From: Streptomyces rugosispiralis
Lineage (GTDB): Bacteria > Actinomycetota > Actinomycetes > Streptomycetales > Streptomycetaceae
Length of the DNA: 64,000 nt
Reading direction: 5' to 3'
Assembly (NCBI RefSeq): GCF_024505145.1
Contig: NZ_JANIAA010000021.1
Coordinates: 62,001 to 126,000 of the forward strand
In this document: one piece after another, positions 16,628 to 28,201 of the stretch
Numbering within the stretch: position 1 is the stretch's first letter
How the letters are laid out: the number at the start of each line of letters is the position of its first letter
Position numbers and translations under genes: made by a program
The notes under the pieces: model-generated
The model's input: only the letters and a program-made list of their open reading frames with translations
What the model was told of the DNA's origin: nothing
The model's database searches: none

Positions 16628-16664
16628 GGGTCCTCCCCGGTTGTTGGCTGAGTCAGTGCTTTCG

Positions 16665-16728
16665 ATGTCAGGACTTTGACATTACTGGACTGTACGCACG
16701 GCGGTTCCCCATGTCAAAATCCTGACAT
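16665..16728. promoter_or_regulatory. Two MarR-type operator palindromes
   Basis: ATGTCAGGACTTTGACAT (16665-16682) and ATGTCAAAATCCTGACAT (16711-16728) are the same 18-bp site in opposite orientations (ATGTCA-N6-TGACAT with AAR-TCC centre). The second overlaps the ATG of the MarR gene. Their positions cover the promoter of the divergent VOC-glycosylase operon, so the regulator should control both itself and that operon. Confidence 0.75.
16689..16717 (-). promoter_or_regulatory. Near-consensus vegetative promoter for the VOC-glycosylase operon
   Basis: Read on the minus strand: TTGACA (complement of 16712-16717), 17-base spacer, TACAGT (complement of 16689-16694). The -35 lies inside one MarR palindrome and transcription would start inside the other. 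Confidence 0.7.
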
Positions 16729-17188
16729 GGATGACCGGACTCCCGTGGCCCCGCCGCACCCCGCCGACGACGTCACCGAGCATGTGGGCTACCGCCTCAA
16801 ACGCGCCGCCGCGGCGCTGCGCGGCGCCATGGACAAGGCGCTGCGCGAGCACGGGCTGACGGTGCCGCAGTACGCCTGCCTCGAACTCCTCGACGAGCGG
16901 CCCGGCCTGTCCAACGCCGAACTCGCCCGCGGTACGTTCGTCACCCGGCAGTCCATGAACGTGGTCCTCCGCGGCCTCCAGGACGCGGACCTGATCTCCC
17001 GGCCCGCCACCACGGACCACGGCCGCGCGCTCCCCGCCCACCTCACCGAGCGCGGCCGGGAACGGCTCCACGTGGCCCGGTCCGCCGTCTACGCCATCGA
17101 ACGGACGATGGTCGAGGCCCTCCCGCGGCGGCGCCTGGCCGCCCTCCTCACCGACCTCGACCGCATGGCGGAAGCCCTCGGCGGCTGA
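16727..17188 (+). CDS. MarR family transcriptional regulator
   Basis: A 153-residue winged-helix regulator. VGYRLKRAAAALRGAMDKAL is the N-terminal dimer helix, TVPQYACLELLDERPGLSNAELARGTFVTRQSMNVVLRGL the winged HTH, and RALPAHLTERGRERL the wing and following helix. No Shine-Dalgarno precedes ATG 16727; CAAAAT six bases upstream could be a -10, so the mRNA may be leaderless. The adjacent palindrome overlaps the start codon, implying autoregulation. Divergent partners are a VOC protein and an AlkA-like glycosylase. Confidence 0.9.
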   Translation: MDDRTPVAPPHPADDVTEHVGYRLKRAAAALRGAMDKALREHGLTVPQYACLELLDERPGLSNAELARGTFVTRQSMNVVLRGLQDADLISRPATTDHGRALPAHLTERGRERLHVARSAVYAIERTMVEALPRRRLAALLTDLDRMAEALGG

Positions 17189-17200
17189 CCTGCCCCCGCC

Positions 17201-17497
17201 TCAGTCGCGGGGGAGCAGGGTGCCCAGGGGGCCGAGGTCCAGGTTGAGGTCTTCCGGCGTCAGGCCGTGCTGGTCGCACAGCTCCGTCATGCGCTGGTCG
17301 AGCAGCATCAGCGTGGTGCCGATGCGCTCGATCTGGTCCTCGGTGAGGCCGCCCGCGTCGATGCGGCGGATGGCCTGGCGCTCCATCAGCTGCCGGAGGA
17401 GTTCGACGACCGTCAGCACCAGGGCCACCAGGTCGCGGCCGACCGAGTCGCGGTCGATGTCCACGCGGGACGGGGGGGAGGGGACCGGCGTGCTCAT
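17201..17497 (-). CDS. gvpK: Gas vesicle protein GvpK
   Basis: A 98-residue protein, last gene of the gas-vesicle operon. It matches GvpK: VDIDRDSVGRDLVALVLTVVELLRQLMERQAIRRIDAGGLT then ERIGTTLMLLDQRM and a C-terminal GLTPEDLNLDLGPLGTLL. GvpK is an accessory protein needed for vesicle assembly. The ATG overlaps the gvpS stop (ATGA). Confidence 0.9.
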   Translation of the reverse strand: MSTPVPSPPSRVDIDRDSVGRDLVALVLTVVELLRQLMERQAIRRIDAGGLTEDQIERIGTTLMLLDQRMTELCDQHGLTPEDLNLDLGPLGTLLPRD

Positions 17498-17790
17498 AGC
17501 GGGCCGCTGTCGGTCCATGGCGCCCGCACCCGTTCGTTGACCGAGGAGAGGAGGGCGTGCAGGGAGAGGCGGACGAGGGGGACCTCGGCGATCGCGATGA
17601 CCAGGTCGCCGGTGATGACGACGCCGGTGGCGAGCACCCGGTCCAGGAGGTCCACCAGGGGGACGCCGAGCGGGCCCAGGGCCTCGGCGGGGGCGGTTCC
17701 CCACTCGGGGGCTTCTTCGCGGGCGGTGGCGGCGGGGGTCGCTGCCCACCGCGCTCTCGCCGGGGTGGCCTCCCAGGCGGGCGTGGTCAT
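17494..17790 (-). CDS. gvpS: Gas vesicle protein, GvpA/J family (gvpS position)
   Basis: A 98-residue protein. After about 38 Ala/Pro/Thr-rich residues comes the GvpA/J core: LVDLLDRVLATGVVITGDL, then VIAIAEVPLVRLSLHALLSSV. It occupies the gvpS place between gvpL and gvpK. These minor GvpA paralogues are thought to act in nucleation of the shell. Both ends overlap neighbours by ATGA. Confidence 0.85.
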   Translation of the reverse strand: MTTPAWEATPARARWAATPAATAREEAPEWGTAPAEALGPLGVPLVDLLDRVLATGVVITGDLVIAIAEVPLVRLSLHALLSSVNERVRAPWTDSGPL

Positions 17791-18605
17791 GGGGTCGCCC
17801 TCGCGTCCGTGACTCCCCCGTCCGCGAAGGAGTACGGCGCCCACGGTCCGGAGAGTTCGATCTGGACGTCCGTCTCGTCGTGGCGCAACGACGCGAGCGC
17901 GGCGCGCAGTTCGCGCTCCCGGCCCAGGTCGAGGAGGTAGGCCGCGTTCAGCACATGGGTGCGGTGCTTCCCGGTCACCTCGACGCCGTGTGGGCGCAGT
18001 CGGCGCGCGGCCACGGCGAGGCCCCGGACGACGGTGTCCACCCGTTCGGCGGCCCGCAGCGCCAGGGTGTGGCGCTGTTCCCGGTCGTGCCGGCGGGTGC
18101 GGACGCGGTCCAGATAGGCGCGGCCGCTGCCGGGGCCGTCCCCCGGGGCCGCTGCCGGGGCCGCTTCCGGGGCGGGCGGCGGTCCCGCCGGGGCGTAGAC
18201 CTTGACGCCCCATTCGACCCGGCCCGCGATCCGGTCCAGGGCGGTCAGGAAGGACGTCTCCCGCTCGCCCAGGGCCTCGCGGACCCGGCCGTCGTCGAGA
18301 TAGACGGTGGCCAGGGGCAGTGGAACGGCCGGGGCGAGCGCCGACGCCGCCGTGATCACCGAGTGGTGGGCGCGGGCGCAGCGCTCCAGTTCGGCGCCGT
18401 CGGACAGCCGCCGCCGCAGCGCCTCCTCGCCGTACCCGGCAGCGGGCACGTCCTGCACCACGGCGATGAGCGGGCCCGCCGCGACCGTACGGACGGGGGC
18501 GCCGGTGCCGAGCCCGGGGAGTTCCGCCAACGGTTCCGGCGGCACGGTGAGGCCGCCGCCTCGGCAGACCGCGAAGGCGTAGGTGAGGGCGGGGATTTCA
18601 GTCAT
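17787..18605 (-). CDS. gvpL: Gas vesicle protein GvpL (GvpL/F family)
   Basis: A 272-residue accessory protein. The N-terminal ferredoxin-like half has TYAFAVCRG and GPLIAVVQDVP; the C-terminal half has GRVEWGVKVYA, then a helical region and VLNAAYLLDLGRERELRAAL before the terminal ELSGPWAPYSFAD, all typical of GvpL/F. An Ala/Pro/Gly insertion at about residues 150-172 lengthens the loop. ATG 18605 overlaps the gvpJ stop. GvpL/F proteins interact with GvpA during assembly. Confidence 0.9.
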   Translation of the reverse strand: MTEIPALTYAFAVCRGGGLTVPPEPLAELPGLGTGAPVRTVAAGPLIAVVQDVPAAGYGEEALRRRLSDGAELERCARAHHSVITAASALAPAVPLPLATVYLDDGRVREALGERETSFLTALDRIAGRVEWGVKVYAPAGPPPAPEAAPAAAPGDGPGSGRAYLDRVRTRRHDREQRHTLALRAAERVDTVVRGLAVAARRLRPHGVEVTGKHRTHVLNAAYLLDLGRERELRAALASLRHDETDVQIELSGPWAPYSFADGGVTDARATP

Positions 18606-18967
18606 GGCCGCCTCTCCTCCTCGGCCGCGCCGACCGTGCTCGGCTCCTCCGCGCCGATCCGTGACTCCAGGGCGTGCAGCCGCGTCCGCAGTTCCGCGTT
18701 CTCCTGCGCGAGGGTGTCCCGCGCGGCGCGCGACGAGAGCGCGGGGTCGGTTTCCCACCAGTCGATGCCGGCCTTACGGGCGGTGTCCACGGAGGAGATG
18801 AACAGCCGCAGCCGGATGGTGAGCAGTTCGATGTCCAACAGGTCGATCTTGATGTCCCCGGCGATCACGATGCCCTTGTCCAGGACCCGTTCCAGGATCT
18901 CGGCGAGGTCGGAGGGGTGCCGCTCGGTGGCCACGGAGGCGGGGTGGACCAGATCGCGTTCAGCCAT
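18602..18967 (-). CDS. gvpJ: Gas vesicle protein GvpJ (GvpA family minor protein)
   Basis: A 121-residue protein with the GvpA/J core at about residues 18-65 (LAEILERVLDKGIVIAGDIK, then IELLTIRLRLFISSVDTA) followed by a short coiled coil with AQENAELRTRLHALESRIG, which is the usual GvpJ C-terminal extension. It overlaps the gvpG end by eight bases and the gvpL start by four. Confidence 0.88.
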   Translation of the reverse strand: MAERDLVHPASVATERHPSDLAEILERVLDKGIVIAGDIKIDLLDIELLTIRLRLFISSVDTARKAGIDWWETDPALSSRAARDTLAQENAELRTRLHALESRIGAEEPSTVGAAEEERRP

Positions 18968-19223
18968 GGCGCCGCACCGTCGCCCTTCCTCCCCGGCCGC
19001 CCGAACGCTCCAGCAGCTCCAGCAGCCGGTCCTCCTCCCGGTCGAACTCCTCCGGGCCGATCGCCCCCGACTCCAGGGCCTCGTTCAGCGCGGCGAGCCG
19101 GGCGCGCAGCACCGACGGATGGCACATCTCCTCCTCCGCCAGATCCCGCACGCGCTCCGCGACCCACACCACCCCGCGCACCGGCGCCAGCGGGAAGAGG
19201 ACGACCTGGCTCAGCACGCCCAT
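18960..19223 (-). CDS. gvpG: Gas vesicle protein GvpG
   Basis: An 87-residue helical protein: FPLAPVRGVVWVAERVRDLA followed by LRARLAALNEALESGAIGPEEFDREEDRLLELLE, the standard GvpG pattern. Small accessory component of gas-vesicle assembly. Starts one base after the gvpF stop. Confidence 0.88.
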   Translation of the reverse strand: MGVLSQVVLFPLAPVRGVVWVAERVRDLAEEEMCHPSVLRARLAALNEALESGAIGPEEFDREEDRLLELLERSGGRGGRATVRRHG

Positions 19224-19224
19224 C

Positions 19225-19965
19225 TCAGGCCCGGCCTTCCGTGAAGCTGTAGCAGGGCAGCGGGCCGGTGAGCCGCAGTTCGGCCCGGTCGCGTTGGGCG
19301 GCGGCGAGGCGTTCCACGGCGTCCTCGAACCGCCGCCGCTCGCGCCGGTCCAGCAGGAACGAGGCGTTGAGCACGCAGCCCTCGACCTCCGGGCCGTGCA
19401 CCGTGGCGTCCGCCACGGCGGAGAGCTCCGCGAGCACCGTGGCCGCGGCCGCCGCCGCCCGGCGCCTCAGCCCGCGTGCCACGGCCTCGCCGAGCCGCAC
19501 ACTGGCCTCGTACCCCGGGGCCCGGCGCGCGGCGGTGCGCAACCGGCCCACCTCGGGATCCTCCCGTACCAGCGAGCCCAGGTCGGCCTCGGTGGGCAGC
19601 GCCTTGAGGTTCATCTCGACGCGCCCCTCGACGCGTTCCAGCGCGGCCAGGCAGTCGTTCTGTGTGGACAGCAGTTGCCGCCGCACCGACTCCTCGTCGG
19701 GGGCGACCATCCCGAAGCGCATCGGCAGCACCGGCCCGTCCCGCCCCAGCGTCAGGGCGAGGTCCTGGTGGGCGAGGAGGTCGCGGCGCTTCGCGCGCAG
19801 CCGGGCCGGAGCGTCGCTGATCACCGCGGCCAGCGCTCCGGCCCGGACGGTACGGACCGGGGCGGGCCGCTCGCCCACTCCGATGCGGCCGGGCGGCACC
19901 GTGTGGGAGGCGCGGACGACGCCGTAGACGTACACGCTCCGAGGTGCGGGCGCGGGCGCGGTCAT
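19225..19965 (-). CDS. gvpF: Gas vesicle protein GvpF (GvpL/F family)
   Basis: A 246-residue protein homologous in layout to gvpL here: SVYVYGVVRAS at the N-terminus, AGALAAVISDAP, a central LPMRFGMVAPDEESVRR, GRVEMNLKALPTE, and C-terminal GCVLNASFLLDRRERRRF with GPLPCYSFTEGRA. GvpF is an early assembly factor that binds GvpA. The gene starts three bases after the gvpA stop. Confidence 0.9.
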   Translation of the reverse strand: MTAPAPAPRSVYVYGVVRASHTVPPGRIGVGERPAPVRTVRAGALAAVISDAPARLRAKRRDLLAHQDLALTLGRDGPVLPMRFGMVAPDEESVRRQLLSTQNDCLAALERVEGRVEMNLKALPTEADLGSLVREDPEVGRLRTAARRAPGYEASVRLGEAVARGLRRRAAAAAATVLAELSAVADATVHGPEVEGCVLNASFLLDRRERRRFEDAVERLAAAQRDRAELRLTGPLPCYSFTEGRA

Positions 19966-19968
19966 GGA

Positions 19969-20469
19969 TCAGTCCTCCTCGGACGGCTCGGACGGCTCGG
20001 ACGCGGAAGCGGAACGGCGGCGGGTGGGGGCGGCGCGCCGCCGGGGGCGGCTCTCCCGCTCCTCCCGCTCCCCTTCTTCCTCCTCGTCGTCATCGGCCCC
20101 GACGGCCCGTTTGACCTTCTCGCCGACGCCCGCCACCGCCTTCTTGGCCTTCTTCTTGCCGAGGCCCGTGGCCATCCGCCCGGCCGGACTCCCGCCGCCG
20201 CCCGCCACCCCGCCCAGCAGCTCCGGAACCGTCTTGCTGCGGTCGAATTCGAGGTCCACGCGGTTGCAGGCTTCGGCGAAGCGGAGGTATGTGTCCACGC
20301 TGGCGACCACGATCCGGGCGTCGATCTTCAGGATCTCGATGCCGACGAGGGAGACCCGGATGAAGACGTCGATCACCATGCCCCGGTCGAGGATGAGTTC
20401 CAGGCAGTCGTAGAGGGTGCCGGTCCGCTGGATGCGGACGACCTCTTCCGTATAAGTGCCAGTGGGCAT
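19969..20469 (-). CDS. gvpA: Gas vesicle major structural protein GvpA family, with long charged tail
   Basis: A 166-residue protein. Residues about 15-75 are the GvpA core: TLYDCLELILDRGMVIDVFI, then VSLVGIEILKIDARIVVASVDTYLRF. Classical GvpA is about 70 residues; this one continues with a Lys-rich segment (GLGKKKAKKAVAGVGEKVK), an acidic run and an Arg/Ser tail, as reported for actinobacterial GvpA proteins. ATG 20469 has AAAGGA 9-14 bases upstream. It probably makes the rib-like shell, if shells form at all. Confidence 0.85.
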   Translation of the reverse strand: MPTGTYTEEVVRIQRTGTLYDCLELILDRGMVIDVFIRVSLVGIEILKIDARIVVASVDTYLRFAEACNRVDLEFDRSKTVPELLGGVAGGGGSPAGRMATGLGKKKAKKAVAGVGEKVKRAVGADDDEEEEGEREERESRPRRRAAPTRRRSASASEPSEPSEED

Positions 20470-20507
20470 CGCGGGGCGTCCTTTCGGCTGTCGTCTCGCC
20501 AGTCGTC

Positions 20508-20837
20508 TCAGCAGTCGTCGGCCGCGCCGCGCCGGTAGCGGCGGACCCTCCGGTATTCCTGGAGTTCGCCCCGCTCGTCGATGCGCACCTCGTACGTGGC
20601 CAGCAGGCTGGTGGTGTCGGGGATCCGGGCGACCTCGAGGACGTCCACGCTGACGAGCCAGCCGTCCTCCTGGCGGGCCACGCCGCTGACGCCCTCGGGC
20701 TCATGGACGATCAGTGAGGCGAGCTGTTCGCACGCGTGCCGGGCGGCCTCGGCCGGCTTGGGCGGCCGGGGGCGGGGGCTCGTCCTGGTGGGCGACGGGC
20801 GCGGGTCTCGCTCTGCCATGTGCATCAGTGTGTTCAC
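20508..20837 (-). CDS. gvpO: Gas vesicle protein GvpO, first gene of the operon
   Basis: About 109 residues. The conserved part is ARHACEQLASLIVHEPEGVSG, then GWLVSVDVLEVARIPDTTSLLATYEVRID and ELQEYRRVRRYRRG, which is the GvpO pattern; this family is linked to gas-vesicle expression. The start is uncertain: GTG 20837, ATG 20825 and ATG 20819 are all in frame and none has a good ribosome-binding site. As the first gene, its upstream 100 bases (20838-20936) must hold the operon promoter; I could not pick out clear hexamers. Confidence 0.85.
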   Translation of the reverse strand: MNTLMHMAERDPRPSPTRTSPRPRPPKPAEAARHACEQLASLIVHEPEGVSGVARQEDGWLVSVDVLEVARIPDTTSLLATYEVRIDERGELQEYRRVRRYRRGAADDC

Positions 20838-20891
20838 AGGGCGTGTCCGGCCGCCCGTCGTGATGGGCCGGACGGGCTGTGCGGTGCGTCT

Positions 20892-20931
20892 CCGGCCCCG
20901 GTGCGCTCACGAGGGAGTGCACCGGGACCGG
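20892..20931 (-). terminator. Hairpin downstream of the DUF397 gene
   Basis: CCGGCCCCGGTGC (20892-20904) pairs with GCACCGGGACCGG (20919-20931), one mismatch in 13, six bases after the DUF397 stop and upstream of the gvp operon, which it insulates. Confidence 0.7.
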
Positions 20932-20936
20932 GGGCG

Positions 20937-21143
20937 TCAGCCGGTGGTGAGGCGATCGAACGCGCCCGCCTTGACGGCGCGTATGAAGACCCCGAACGTG
21001 GCGGGGGTGGTGGCGAGGGTGGTGCCGGGCGCGTCGCTCTCGCGCATGCGGACTTTACTGTCGCCGTCGAGGGCGACGTAGACGCAGTTCGCCGCGTTGC
21101 CGCTGAACGACGACTTCTGCCAGTTGTCGGTGGACGTGGACAC
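20937..21143 (-). CDS. DUF397 domain-containing small protein
   Basis: A 68-residue protein that is wholly the DUF397 domain: NWQKSSFSGNAANCVYVA, then KVRMRESDAPGTTLATTPATFGVFIRAVKAG. Such proteins usually sit beside a HTH/DUF5753 regulator in Streptomyces (WhiJ/BldB-type systems) and act as its small partner; here no regulator is adjacent, so it is an orphan copy. GTG 21143 has GAAGGA 8-13 bases upstream, which favours it over longer in-frame starts. The divergent neighbour is a DUF6247 gene. Confidence 0.85.
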   Translation of the reverse strand: MSTSTDNWQKSSFSGNAANCVYVALDGDSKVRMRESDAPGTTLATTPATFGVFIRAVKAGAFDRLTTG

Positions 21144-21345
21144 GGACGTTCCTTCGCCAGATGCCCTGCATGACGTGGTGAATAAGGGATCTCCGCGCGG
21201 CTGGTGTGGCTCGACCCGGGGGCCGGTGCCGCCTTCGCGCGGGCCGAGGTCGCGTGACGGCGGGGGCGGCAAGGGTGTAACCGCCTCACCCGTCACCCCC
21301 GCTTGCCGTACGGTGATCGAAGCACCCTTGGATGGCGGAGGACAG

Positions 21346-21717
21346 ATGACCACGCAGCCGGTTCACGATGGTGGGGCGCTGATCCCCAGACCTGATAAGA
21401 CCTTCCCCGCGCTGCGTGCCGCACTCGCGCAGGTCGCGCCCTCCCGCCCGGCGGAGATGACGTCCGAGCGGGACACGGTCTTCACGATGGCCACCCAATC
21501 CAACAGTTTCGGGCCGATCGCAATGTTCCAGCTCAAGTGGGCCACGGTGATCGAGATCGAGCGGTTTCCCGACGTAGCGCGGCGCCTGCACGCCGCCGAG
21601 CACGCCGCTCAGGCGCTCGACAAAGAGGACCCGAAGTGGCAGGCGGCCATGGATGAGATCCGGGAGATCATGCAGACCGCACGCGCGCAGGTCGCTGTCT
21701 GTACATCGTCCAGGTGA
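21346..21717 (+). CDS. DUF6247-like protein
   Basis: A 123-residue soluble protein: FPALRAALAQVAPSRPAEMT at the start, then ATQSNSFGPIAMFQLKWATV, and a helical C-terminus with RLHAAEHAAQALDKEDPKW. This is the pattern of DUF6247 proteins, which in Streptomyces are often found near DUF397/XRE genes and small toxin-antitoxin-like loci; function is unknown. ATG 21346 has GGAGGA 6-11 bases upstream. The family call is from memory of the pattern and should be treated as moderate. Confidence 0.6.
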   Translation: MTTQPVHDGGALIPRPDKTFPALRAALAQVAPSRPAEMTSERDTVFTMATQSNSFGPIAMFQLKWATVIEIERFPDVARRLHAAEHAAQALDKEDPKWQAAMDEIREIMQTARAQVAVCTSSR

Positions 21718-21927
21718 CCCCCTGGCCTCTGTGATCCTGGCGCCGCCATGCGAAGGGCGCGGGTCGACCCCCGGTGACTGATCCCGCACCGGGGGTGCGC
21801 GGTAGGCGGAGGGGCGGACCGCGTCCGGCGCACGCCGTCGGTGGGTGGCCGTACTCTGGAAGACCCCCGGCCCGTGAGACGTGTCGGGTCATTCGCGTTG
21901 TCCGCCTCCGGGATGGAATACCCCTTT

Positions 21928-25488
<3,561 letters not shown>

Positions 25489-25908
25489 GGGCGGTCCGGG
25501 GGTGATGGCGATCGCGCTCAGGCGATGCGGATCTGGGCCGGCTCATTCCCTCGCATGGGTGGGTGCGCCTGTGCCGGTTTCCACGGGGACAGGGGCGGGC
25601 CGCGCGCGACACCCCCGTCGTCGCGCGGCGGCCGGCCCCGGCTCATGAGGCCCGGCGGGGTGGCCGGGCGTGGTGCCGTGCGGGTTGGGGGGAACGCGCG
25701 CTCAGCCCTCGGCGAGAGGTGGGGCTCGGCGCGGCCCGTCGTGGCTTGTCCAGGACAATAGGCGCCCGCTCCACCCGCGGCGAGGAACGATGTGCACAGT
25801 GAGCACGCCGGGCGGTTCCCCTTCGAACGGTGAGTGCTCTGGTGAACGGTGAGTACGACGGCGAACGGTGGCCGCGCCCGCGCGGCCCCGGTGTCCGGTC
25901 GCCCCGTC
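25489..25908. other. 420-base convergent intergenic region
   Basis: No gene is supported. A G/C hairpin (CCGCGCGCGAC at 25600-25610 with GTCGTCGCGCGG at 25617-25628) may terminate mfd. Near the other end GAACGGTG occurs three times with an exact 19-base period (25825, 25844, 25863), the first two extended to GAACGGTGAGT. The remainder looks like diverged non-coding sequence. Confidence 0.5.
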
Positions 25909-27465
25909 TCAGAGCGAGCCCAGAGCCCGCATCGCGAGCCATAGTTCGTACTTCGCGCTCGGCGCGGTCAGCAGGGAGCGGCCCAGAACGTCCTCCGCCC
26001 TGGTCAGGCGCTTGCGGGCGCCCGGGAGCGAGATGCCCAGGGCGGCGGCCGCGGCGGGGAGGCGGGCGTCGGCGCGTAGCCAGGTGCGTATGGTCTCCAG
26101 ACCGGCCGTCGGACCGGCCTGCTCCAGGGGGCGCAGCTGGGCCCGGGCCCAGGTCCCCGCGGCGGGGGTGGCCAGCACCGCGTCCAGCGTGGCGATGTGC
26201 CCCGGCGGGGCCTGGGCGCGGGCCGCCGCGGCCTGGGGCGCGGTGTGCAGCCGCAGCGCGAGCCACAGGGCCGACTGCGCGGGCAGGCTGCGGCTGACCT
26301 CCACGCCCAGCAGCTCGTCCAGATGGCGCATCCGCGCCGCGAGCGTATTGCGGTGGATCTTCAGATGGCGGCTGGCCGCCCCGCCGAAGCTGAGCCACGA
26401 CCCGAGCGTGCCCAGCAGCTCCTGCGGGCCGGGGTCGGCGCGACGGGCCGGTGCGTACCGCAGACAGGGCGCCAGGAGTTCGCTCGCCCACACATAGCCC
26501 TCCGGGCCCGCCAGGACGGTCACATCCACATCGCCGCCGAAGCCCGCGCGGTGCTCGGGCGCGTTACGGGCCACCGCCAGCGCGTGGATGGCCTGTTCGT
26601 ACGCGGTCGGCGTGTCCCGCAGCGGGACCGCGGCGCTCACCCCGACCCGGCACTCGGGCACCAGCCTGACGATCAGCAGATCCAGTGGCGCCGGGCCTCC
26701 GCGCGGGGCACCGCTCACCGCCGCGGCCGGGGCCGGGCCCGGCTCGGGCGGTACGAGCGCGAGGATGTGGTTCGGGCGCACCGGACACGGCACGATCCAC
26801 GCCCCGCCCCCCGCCTCGCGGTCGATCCGCCGGACGATCTCGCGCCGCCGGGCGGGCGGACACTCGATCACATAAATCCGCACCACCGCGGGCAGCGGCG
26901 GGCGCAGCGCCCCGGCGATCCGCTGCGCGGCGGGCACGCTGCCCACCATCAGCAGGTGCAGCACGGCCTCCCGGCTGTGCTCCTCGGCCGACTCGATCCG
27001 GCGCCGCGCCCGCTCGGACTGCTCCAGCCGCCAGCACAGGGCGAGGGTGCGGGCGGCGTCGGCGAGCAGCGTTCCGCAGCGCGGATCGTCCGGACCGACG
27101 ACGGCGAGATACGTCCTCGGGTCGGTGTCGAGCGCGATCAGATGCACCGGTGGTCCCTCGCCCCCGCCCAGCACGGCGGACGCCGCCCCGCGCCGGTGCA
27201 ATTCGGCGGCGGCGTCGGCGGCGGCGTCGGCCGCGAGCCGCGCCACCGCCGGGTCGTGCTCCCCGCCCGGCCCGGCCAGCACCCGCCCCGCGCCCCCGAC
27301 CAGCATGGCCGGACCCCCGGTCCGCCGGGCCAGCCAGCCGAGCATCTCCCGTACCGCCCCGCGCCGGGTGGCCAGCCGGGCGAGGGCGAGAACATCGTCG
27401 GCGCGGTCGGCACGATCGACGCGGTCGGCGTGGTCGGCGCGTACGTCGGAGGGCGGGGTGTGCAT
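25909..27465 (-). CDS. PucR/CdaR-type transcriptional regulator
   Basis: A 518-residue regulator. The N-terminal half is a GAF-like region with MLVGGAGRVLAG and LALCWRLEQSERARRRIESA; residues about 365-410 form the PucR C-terminal HTH (ELLGTLGSWLSFGG, then LKIHRNTLAARMRHLDELLG); a second HTH-like segment sits at the very end (LPAAAAALGISLPGARKRLTRAEDVLG). The doubled HTH is typical of Streptomyces CdaR/PucR relatives. Start taken at ATG 27465 (MHTPPSDV); ATG 27476 four codons upstream is out of the same context and also lacks a strong ribosome-binding site. No clear target operon adjoins. Confidence 0.8.
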   Translation of the reverse strand: MHTPPSDVRADHADRVDRADRADDVLALARLATRRGAVREMLGWLARRTGGPAMLVGGAGRVLAGPGGEHDPAVARLAADAAADAAAELHRRGAASAVLGGGEGPPVHLIALDTDPRTYLAVVGPDDPRCGTLLADAARTLALCWRLEQSERARRRIESAEEHSREAVLHLLMVGSVPAAQRIAGALRPPLPAVVRIYVIECPPARRREIVRRIDREAGGGAWIVPCPVRPNHILALVPPEPGPAPAAAVSGAPRGGPAPLDLLIVRLVPECRVGVSAAVPLRDTPTAYEQAIHALAVARNAPEHRAGFGGDVDVTVLAGPEGYVWASELLAPCLRYAPARRADPGPQELLGTLGSWLSFGGAASRHLKIHRNTLAARMRHLDELLGVEVSRSLPAQSALWLALRLHTAPQAAAARAQAPPGHIATLDAVLATPAAGTWARAQLRPLEQAGPTAGLETIRTWLRADARLPAAAAALGISLPGARKRLTRAEDVLGRSLLTAPSAKYELWLAMRALGSL

Positions 27466-27579
27466 GAAACAGCACATTAGTTCTGATCGCCTGGGTTTCG
27501 GAAAGGGCTCGGCCCTGCCTGTGGAAAACCTGTGGAAACGCCGGAGGCCACCGGAAGGGGGCGCGGCTAGGCTCGCCCG

Positions 27580-28092
27580 GTGTCCACCGTCATAGCCGCC
27601 ATGATCACCGCCGTCGTCGGCATCCTCGGCACCCTCTTCGCGCCCCTCCTCCAGCAGCGCATGACGGCACGTCAGCGGGTGGAGGACGCGCTCACCGAGG
27701 ACCGGCGGCGCCGCTTCGAGGAGCGCCGGGCCGCCTACACCGCGATGAACCGCGCATCCCGGCAGTTCCACACCCTCCTCAAGGACGCGCTGCACCGGAT
27801 CCGCGACGACGTGTACGCGGACGAGGACCGCGTCCGGCTCGAGGAGGCCCGCCGCGACTACCGGGACCGTTACGCCGAGGCCCAGATGATCGTCCCCGAG
27901 CGGGTCCTGGAAGCGTCCCGCGAGCTCAATGCGGTGCTCGCCGGGATCGACGCGATGGCCAAACGGATCGATCGCGGGCTGCAGTACGACGGCGAGACGG
28001 CGGCGGGCGCGCTGCTGGAGCTGAAGGAGGCCGAGCCCCGGCTCTCGGCGATGCGCCGGATCATGCGGGAGGACCTGGGCATCTTCGACTGA
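27580..28092 (+). CDS. Membrane-anchored helical protein, unknown function
   Basis: A 170-residue protein with one N-terminal transmembrane segment (VIAAMITAVVGILGTLFAPLL) and a cytoplasmic helical remainder rich in Arg/Glu (DALTEDRRRRFEERRAAYTAM, ending IMREDLGIFD). The pattern is seen in uncharacterised actinobacterial proteins. GTG 27580 is the only plausible start. Divergent from the PucR-type gene across about 115 bases. Confidence 0.6.
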   Translation: MSTVIAAMITAVVGILGTLFAPLLQQRMTARQRVEDALTEDRRRRFEERRAAYTAMNRASRQFHTLLKDALHRIRDDVYADEDRVRLEEARRDYRDRYAEAQMIVPERVLEASRELNAVLAGIDAMAKRIDRGLQYDGETAAGALLELKEAEPRLSAMRRIMREDLGIFD

Positions 28093-28201
28093 GGCCGGGG
28101 ACCGGTGCCACGGCCATGACCTCGGGGGTAATCGACGCTCCGGGCGGGGCGCGGCAGGCTGATCCGCGTCCGCCGGTCTGCCTGGAACACTTGGAGGAGC
28201 C

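Noticed and set aside
25489..25908. Short frames in the mfd downstream region considered as small genes
   Set aside because: No ribosome-binding sites, no conserved-looking protein sequence, and overlapping frames of low-complexity Arg/Pro/Gly.
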